Positions 6,090 through 10,368 of a stretch of 10,368 bases of DNA are shown piece after piece. Made by a program: the position numbers and the translations under genes. Numbering within the stretch: the stretch's first letter is position 1; each line of letters begins with the position of its first letter. This stretch comes from Dehalococcoidia bacterium UBA3254 (GTDB lineage: Bacteria; Chloroflexota; Dehalococcoidia; Dehalococcoidales; UBA3254), in NCBI GenBank assembly GCA_002362735.1, contig DEUU01000075.1, positions 1 through 10,368 of the forward strand, read 5' to 3'. The notes under the pieces are model-generated. The model was not told where the DNA came from, did no database searches, and was given only the letters and a program-made list of their open reading frames with translations.

Positions 6090-6443
6090 TTAAAACCTTT
6101 TCGACCTTCCTTTTCCGCCAAATCCTCCACCCGGCCGGCCCCCGGAGTATCCTCCTCGATTGTTGTAAGAACCCCGGTTACCAAATGAACCCTTGGAATC
6201 TGATTTAGGACGGGCTTCATTTACCATCAGGGCTTTCTCTTGGAGCATCTTGCCATTAAGGCCAGCGATAGCAGCTTCGGCTTCAGATTTGGTGGGCATT
6301 TCTACAAAAGCAAATCCCTTGGGCCGGTTGTCATACTTGTCATATACAATACTCGCTGAGTTTACGGTGCCAAAAGCCGCAAACTCCTGTCTCAACTCTT
6401 CTTCGGTTACCTGATAAGAAAGATTCCCTACATAGATTTTCAT
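6090..6443 (-). CDS. Glycine-rich RRM RNA-binding protein (117 aa)
   Basis: A canonical single-RRM protein. RNP2 is IYVGNL (3-8) and RNP1 is KGFAFVEM (42-49), with all RNA-stacking aromatics present; residues 52-77 complete the fold (AEAAIAGLNGK). The tail from about residue 84 is Gly/Arg/Ser/Asn-rich and basic, typical of glycine-rich RNA-binding proteins of cyanobacteria and some other bacteria. AGGAGG lies ten bases before the ATG. It starts 37 bases after the DEAD-box helicase on the same strand, so the two are very probably co-transcribed and act together on structured RNA, as in cold adaptation. That role follows from the family and is not shown here. Confidence 0.93.
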   Translation of the reverse strand: MKIYVGNLSYQVTEEELRQEFAAFGTVNSASIVYDKYDNRPKGFAFVEMPTKSEAEAAIAGLNGKMLQEKALMVNEARPKSDSKGSFGNRGSYNNRGGYSGGRPGGGFGGKGRSKRF

Positions 6444-6480
6444 AAATGATATCCCTCCTGTTTTAAAATCAACTATCAGT

Positions 6481-7731
6481 TTACCTTGAGCTAACTCGCT
6501 CTCTTCTAATTGGCCTTACATGGCGCGTTATTGTCTCCTGATACACTGGATGACCAGGCCGTTTTAGTTCCGGCCGAAATGGACGGGTCAGACTGGTTTC
6601 AGGAGCCTCGGCGGAATAATTAAATCCGGGCAATATTCGAGTTTCCAGAGGTTTTTTGAAAATACGCTCCAGCTCTTTAATCATAGCTTTATCTTCACCG
6701 GTTACCAGGGTAAAAGCTTCGCCAGTGTTATTAATCCGACCAGTTCGGCCAATACGGTGGGTATAGGCATCTGTAGTATCCGGCATATCGTAGTTAATAA
6801 CATGGGAGATGCTCAGGACATCCAGACCTCGAGCGGCGATGTCCGTAGCTACCAGTATTTTGAGGGAACCATCCCGGAAGCTATCCAGGGCTTCTTGTCT
6901 CCTGTTCTGAGTCATATCGCCCTGTAATGAAGCTACCTTGTAGCCGAATCTAACCAGTTGCTGGGACAACCTTTCAACCCGGTGCTTGGTACGGGTAAAC
7001 ACTATTACCGACTTCGTTTCTGTCGAGCGTAAAATTTCCTTTAACAGGGCAGTTTTAAGATGCGGTTGGACTGGAAATAGTGCGTGGGAGACACTCTCCA
7101 CCGGCGCTGAATGCCCGATTTTGATGGTTACCGGATCCTTTAGTACTTCCTGTACCAGGCGGCGAATATCTTCCGGCATGGTAGCTGAAAATAATAACGT
7201 TTGATGCGGGCTGGTAATACATCTGACGATGTTGCGTATATCCGGCAGAAAACCCATATCGAACATGCGGTCAGCCTCATCGATAACCAGCACTTCTATC
7301 TGAGATAGGTCTACCGTACCCTTTAACAAATGATCCAGTAAACGACCCGGACAGGCTACGATGATCTCTACCCCTTTACGTAAAGCCCGGTTCTGTAGCT
7401 CCATACCGATTCCGCCATAGATGGAAATACAACGCAGTCCGGTATAGCGGGCTAATTCATTGATAGTTTCACAGGTCTGTTCTGCCAGTTCCCGGGTAGG
7501 TGAGACTATGAGAGCCTTGACCCGGCCCCGGTTACAATTTATTAGATGGTGCAGCATTGGCAGCACAAAGGCTGCGGTTTTACCGGTGCCGGTTTGAGCC
7601 AGACCAATAAGGTCCCGGCCTTGCATTATGGGCGGGATAGACTCCTGCTGGATCGGGGTGGGCGTGGTATACCCCTGGGCCCTGACGCCGGCCATCACTT
7701 TAGTATTAAGATTGAAAGATTCGAAATTCAT
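6481..7731 (-). CDS. DEAD-box ATP-dependent RNA helicase, RhlE/CshA-like (416 aa)
   Basis: Unwinds RNA duplexes and remodels RNA-protein complexes using ATP. Numbered from the ATG at 7731: Q motif with PTPIQ near residues 24-28, motif I AQTGTGKT (45-52), Ia PTRELA (78-83), Ib as CPGR instead of the usual TPGR (127-130), II DEAD (151-154), III SAT (182-184), V ATDIAARGLD (295-304) and VI HRIGRTGR (325-332). A short basic tail of about 50 residues follows the helicase core, as in small RhlE-type enzymes. The start at 7731 is chosen because AAGGAG precedes it and the protein then begins MNFESF like its relatives; the ATG at 7755, eight codons earlier, has no ribosome-binding site. The downstream RRM gene follows after 37 bases, so helicase and RNA-binding protein form a likely operon. 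Confidence 0.95.
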   Translation of the reverse strand: MNFESFNLNTKVMAGVRAQGYTTPTPIQQESIPPIMQGRDLIGLAQTGTGKTAAFVLPMLHHLINCNRGRVKALIVSPTRELAEQTCETINELARYTGLRCISIYGGIGMELQNRALRKGVEIIVACPGRLLDHLLKGTVDLSQIEVLVIDEADRMFDMGFLPDIRNIVRCITSPHQTLLFSATMPEDIRRLVQEVLKDPVTIKIGHSAPVESVSHALFPVQPHLKTALLKEILRSTETKSVIVFTRTKHRVERLSQQLVRFGYKVASLQGDMTQNRRQEALDSFRDGSLKILVATDIAARGLDVLSISHVINYDMPDTTDAYTHRIGRTGRINNTGEAFTLVTGEDKAMIKELERIFKKPLETRILPGFNYSAEAPETSLTRPFRPELKRPGHPVYQETITRHVRPIRRERVSSR

Positions 7732-7833
7732 TAAACTCCTTGGTTTATTATTCATTTTGTGTATACTATTATTTTATTTCTGAAAAACCGGAAAGCTTCC
7801 TCGCACCCGGGATGTTTTTCCAGCCAGTTATTA

Positions 7834-8142
7834 TTATCGATTTACTTTGATTTTTCGATAGCAATCATGGCAGTATACCCGTCGACCTGCTTTAGGTTCA
7901 AACGGGACCAGGGTATTCTCCCCGCATTGAACACATACCGCGGGAAACGATTGAATACCGGATTGCGGGATTCTGAAAGTGTTGCTGTTCATCTGGCGAG
8001 TTTTTCTGGCCTGACGGCACGAAGGGCAGCGCTTCGGTGTGTGTAAGTGACCTTTGGCCTCAAAAATTATCTGCTCTTCTACCGTAAAAACAAAAGTAAC
8101 GCCGCAATCAAAACAGTCAACAGACTTTTCTTGCAGACTCAT
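7834..8142 (-). CDS. Zinc-ribbon protein with two complete ribbons (102 aa)
   Basis: All four CxxC pairs are present: cysteines 10/13, 39/42, 70/73 and 91/94. The first ribbon is the probable-zinc-ribbon type (FVFTVEEQ and CPSCRQ); the second reads AVCVQCGENTLVPFEP then VYCHDC. A basic tail (YRKIKVNR) closes it. A perfect GAGGAGG site precedes the ATG, and the leader GGAGGTCATTC is shared with the paralogue at 2198. It is the intact reference copy for judging that degraded one. It lies between the radical SAM gene (155-base gap) and the helicase (102-base gap), same strand. Likely binds nucleic acid or ribosomes, by analogy with zinc ribbons and its neighbours; the exact role is unknown. Confidence 0.88.
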   Translation of the reverse strand: MSLQEKSVDCFDCGVTFVFTVEEQIIFEAKGHLHTPKRCPSCRQARKTRQMNSNTFRIPQSGIQSFPAVCVQCGENTLVPFEPKAGRRVYCHDCYRKIKVNR

Positions 8143-8265
8143 AGAATGACCTCCTCATTATTTAGTTTGAGTTCGGCCATCCAACACCGGGGGAAATCTT
8201 TTAGGGGATTTAACGCAGTATTTAATAACCTAAACTAAAACCTCATTTTAACAATATGCTATTTT

Positions 8266-8290
8266 TGAGCCACTTGTAAATACAGGCTCA
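8266..8290. repeat. Bulged hairpin after the DUF4070 radical SAM gene
   Basis: TGAGCC (8266-8271) pairs with GGCTCA (8285-8290), and inside it TGTA pairs with TACA around two bases, with a three-base bulge. It begins eight bases after the radical SAM stop codon. On the minus transcript the following bases are A-rich, not U-rich, so it is not a standard terminator. It may protect or mark the 3' end of the message. Confidence 0.35.
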
Positions 8291-8297
8291 TTTCTGA

Positions 8298-9806
8298 TTA
8301 CACCACCGCTGTATCGGGCGAGTTGATATATTTTCTAATCACTCTTCGGAAATGATAACCGTAGATGGAAAGCGATATTAACAAAGGAAAAGACCTTGGC
8401 CGCGTGAATAAGGTTGAGGCCACCAGTCTCCAGTAAAATCTACGCCCTCCCTCCCGGATGCCCATGAACCACATGCAGTTAAAAAAGCCCTGGATATTCC
8501 AGCGTTTGGAATGTAAGCTGAAAGACTTGGTAGTGGGCTTATATTCGTGAAGCAGAGTTCTCACCCGCTCGTAGTAATGTCTGGGAGAGTAAATCGTGGT
8601 CAAAATTTCCTTGTAGCCGCTAACCAGAGTTTCCGGTTTCATCCTGGGAACAAAGTTCAGAGAAAAATCCGTGTTATCGCCAGTAAACTCTGTCACCAGA
8701 CGGTTTTCTCTTTTTAATCTCTGATATAACCGAGTACCCTGGGGAGCATTCAGCAAGCCCACCATAGCCGTCACAATACCGCTCTTTTGGATGAAGTTGA
8801 TCTGGGATTTAAAGATGGCGGGAGTATCATTATCAAACCCCACGATGAACCCTCCCATGACTTCAAAGCCGTGGTTCTGAAGGGTTTTTACTGTCGTTAT
8901 CAGGTCACGCCGGGTATTCTGTTTTTTATCACACTCTGAAAGACTGGCTTCATTTGGGCTTTCTATGCCCACAAAGACTTTACTAAACCCAGCCTGTACC
9001 ATTAGCTGCATCAATTCCTCATCATCCGCCAGATTTACCGATACCTCGGTAAATAGATTAAACGGATGCTTCTTCTTCTGCATCCAATTAATGATGGCCG
9101 GTAATATTTCTTCTTTGAGTTTGTTTTTATTCCCGATAAAATTATCGTCTACGAAAAACAGGTCTCCCCGCCAGCCAGACCCGTAGAGCGAGTCCATCTC
9201 CTTCAGTACCTGTTCTCTATCCTTAGTCCGGGGATTACGGCCGTCCAGGAAAGTAATATCGCAGAATTCACAATTGAACGGGCAACCGCGGGAATATTGG
9301 AGATTCATGGAGGAATATTGATTCATTTTGATCAGGGACCACATAGGTACAGGCGTATTGGTGATGGCCGGGTGGATATCTGTGGAATATATCCTTTGGG
9401 GATTGCCTTTTTCCAGATCAGCTAAAAATAAAGGTAGTGTGACTTCAGCTTCATTGAGTATGAAATGGTCCACTCCTTCAAAAGCTCCCGGCTCAGTGGT
9501 AAACAAGGGACCTCCTACCACTACTTTGACACCGAGGTTATTACAACGCTGAATAACTAGCTGAGTTGATTCCTTTTGTACTACCATCGCACTGATAAAA
9601 ACATAGTCCGCCCATTGGATATCTTTATCATTCAAAGGTGTGACATTCATATCTATCAATTTCTTTTCCCACGGTGCTGGCAGCATCGCCGCGACGGTTA
9701 AAGCTCCCAGAGGAGGAAAAGAAGCTTTCTTGGAAACGAATTTTAAGGCATGCTTAAAACTCCAGAATGTGTCTGGATAACGAGGGTAAACGAATAATAT
9801 TTTCAT
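8298..9806 (-). CDS. B12-binding radical SAM protein with DUF4070-type C-terminus (502 aa)
   Basis: Residues 1 to about 140 are a cobalamin-binding domain (VYPRYPDTFW near the start, VVVGGP at 95-100). The radical SAM barrel carries RGCPFNCEFCDI, with cysteines 175, 179 and 182 binding the [4Fe-4S] cluster, then FFVDDNF (217-223) and GGFIVGFDNDTP (318-329). The C-terminal part (about 320-460, with YYERVRTLLHEY) matches the DUF4070 extension. This family includes the hopanoid C-2 methylase HpnP, but most members have no known substrate and nothing here indicates hopanoid synthesis, so no symbol is given. AGGGA precedes the ATG. bS21 starts upstream with a 27-base gap, suggesting one transcript. 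Length is normal for the family. Confidence 0.93.
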   Translation of the reverse strand: MKILFVYPRYPDTFWSFKHALKFVSKKASFPPLGALTVAAMLPAPWEKKLIDMNVTPLNDKDIQWADYVFISAMVVQKESTQLVIQRCNNLGVKVVVGGPLFTTEPGAFEGVDHFILNEAEVTLPLFLADLEKGNPQRIYSTDIHPAITNTPVPMWSLIKMNQYSSMNLQYSRGCPFNCEFCDITFLDGRNPRTKDREQVLKEMDSLYGSGWRGDLFFVDDNFIGNKNKLKEEILPAIINWMQKKKHPFNLFTEVSVNLADDEELMQLMVQAGFSKVFVGIESPNEASLSECDKKQNTRRDLITTVKTLQNHGFEVMGGFIVGFDNDTPAIFKSQINFIQKSGIVTAMVGLLNAPQGTRLYQRLKRENRLVTEFTGDNTDFSLNFVPRMKPETLVSGYKEILTTIYSPRHYYERVRTLLHEYKPTTKSFSLHSKRWNIQGFFNCMWFMGIREGGRRFYWRLVASTLFTRPRSFPLLISLSIYGYHFRRVIRKYINSPDTAVV

Positions 9807-9833
9807 ATTTTCCCTAAATGGCGATCTAAAGAT

Positions 9834-10019
9834 TTATCTGCTCATGCGCCTTCGCCTGGCTGCCCTTTTGGATTTGATTATGTAGGCATCACGCTTACAG
9901 AGAAAGGTTTGAGAAGCTTTGAAATCCCGCAGGATACCTTCCATCTGGATGCCTTTTTGAAAACGGCGGATCAGGGAATCCTGACTCTCGCCGTCACGCA
10001 GAGACACGTCTAAAGCCAT
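9834..10019 (-). CDS. rpsU: Small ribosomal subunit protein bS21 (61 aa)
   Basis: A component of the 30S subunit that helps initiation, near the 3' end of 16S rRNA. The protein starts MALDVSLRDGES, contains SLIRRFQKG (15-23) and ends in the typical very basic helix (KRAARRRRMSR). Length fits the 57-71 residue range of bS21. The ATG at 10019 matches the family N-terminus and has AAAGG eight bases upstream; the in-frame GTG at 10028 overlaps that site. It lies 68 bases after a zinc-ribbon gene and 27 bases before the radical SAM gene, same strand. A strong palindrome lies just upstream in its leader. Confidence 0.95.
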   Translation of the reverse strand: MALDVSLRDGESQDSLIRRFQKGIQMEGILRDFKASQTFLCKRDAYIIKSKRAARRRRMSR

Positions 10020-10042
10020 AACACACACCTTTCAATTTGTTT

Positions 10043-10068
10043 TATGGGTCGGGAAATCCCGACCCATA
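10043..10068. repeat. Perfect 11-bp palindrome between zinc-ribbon gene and rpsU
   Basis: TATGGGTCGGG (10043-10053) and CCCGACCCATA (10058-10068) pair perfectly around AAAT. On the plus strand it is followed by a T-rich run (10069-10080), the form of an intrinsic terminator, yet no plus-strand gene lies before it. On the minus strand, the direction of both neighbours, it is followed by AAAAC and so should not terminate. It may stabilise the upstream message's 3' end or regulate bS21 synthesis from the leader. Confidence 0.6.
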
Positions 10069-10087
10069 TCTTATTTTTTATCAGGTG

Positions 10088-10368
10088 TTATCTGGACTTG
10101 GTGTAGCAGTCCCGGCAGTAAACCGGCTTATCGCCGCGAGGTTGAAACGGGACTTCGGTTTGTTTGCCGCACTGGGCACAAGTAGCCGGATACATCTGGC
10201 GAGGGCCTCTATTGCTGAAGCTGCCGCCATTATCTCCGTAACGCTCTGATCTCCTGGAGGAACGGCAAGAAGGACAACGCTTGGGCTCATTGGTGAAGCC
10301 CTTGGTAGCAAAGAACTCCTGCTCTGCAGCAGTAAAGGGAAATGATTTTCCGCAATCGGAACAAGTGA
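10088..10368 (-). CDS. Zinc-ribbon protein, N-terminus beyond the window (93 residues visible)
   Basis: The frame enters from the right edge and ends at TAA (10090-10088). It shows CSDCGKSFPFT, AAEQEF, EPKRCPSC, then CAQCGKQTEVPF and VYCRDCYTKSR, so all four CxxC pairs are present. It is the third paralogue in the window; about the first eight residues and the start codon are missing if it matches the others. The linker between the two ribbons is Gly/Ser/Asn/Arg-rich. It precedes rpsU by 68 bases on the same strand, which favours a translation- or RNA-related role by association only. Confidence 0.88.
   Translation of the reverse strand, partial: TCSDCGKSFPFTAAEQEFFATKGFTNEPKRCPSCRSSRRSERYGDNGGSFSNRGPRQMYPATCAQCGKQTEVPFQPRGDKPVYCRDCYTKSR

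Noticed and set aside
5966..6414. Plus-strand frames at 5966-6208 and 6193-6414
   Set aside because: They are antisense to the RRM gene and its spacer and show no protein features of their own.
8266..8290. Intrinsic terminator after the DUF4070 radical SAM gene
   Set aside because: The hairpin is followed by A-rich, not U-rich, sequence on the transcribed strand, so it is listed only as a hairpin.
3856..10019. rpsU and an rpoD-type sigma gene in one window, recalling the rpsU-dnaG-rpoD macromolecular synthesis operon
   Set aside because: They are on opposite strands, almost 4.5 kb apart, and no dnaG is present.
1..10368. Defence system, mobile element, CRISPR array or tRNA
   Set aside because: No transposase, integrase, nuclease, restriction-modification or toxin motifs, no regularly spaced repeats and no cloverleaf pattern were seen.

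Overview
The window is bacterial DNA with dense, mostly short genes and no mobile element, CRISPR array, rRNA or tRNA that I can see. The best-supported source is Chloroflexota, probably class Dehalococcoidia. This is inferred from the mix of genes: a primary-type sigma factor with a long insert between regions 1.2 and 2, eukaryote-like RRM proteins, several small probable-zinc-ribbon proteins and cobalamin-binding radical SAM enzymes. No marker in the window settles the taxonomy.

Left part (1-1717, minus strand): a small zinc-finger-like protein, an 80-residue protein of unknown function, and a B12-binding radical SAM enzyme that runs off the left edge. A perfect TATAAT box and a palindrome lie in front of the radical SAM gene.

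Middle part (2198-5562, plus strand): a zinc-ribbon protein whose last CxxC half-site is gone, a 49-residue very basic protein, a gene-poor stretch holding a decayed zinc-ribbon gene and an orphan ribosome-binding site, a 70-residue unknown, an RpoD-type sigma factor, and a probable 47-residue membrane peptide.

Right part (5559-10368, minus strand, read right to left): zinc-ribbon protein (cut by the window edge), ribosomal protein bS21, a DUF4070-type B12 radical SAM enzyme, a second complete zinc-ribbon protein, a DEAD-box RNA helicase, a canonical glycine-rich RRM protein, a possible 41-residue peptide, and a divergent RRM protein. Helicase, RRM proteins and bS21 point to RNA remodelling and translation, perhaps in cold or stress adaptation. 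That role is inferred from families and neighbours.

The most distinctive theme is five zinc-ribbon or zinc-finger-like loci within 10 kb, three of them paralogues. One paralogue has a stop codon exactly where its relatives have the final cysteine, and another, unrelated locus has lost its start. I found no convincing defence system or other large undescribed system; the second-look items are small proteins, decaying paralogues and RNA hairpins.
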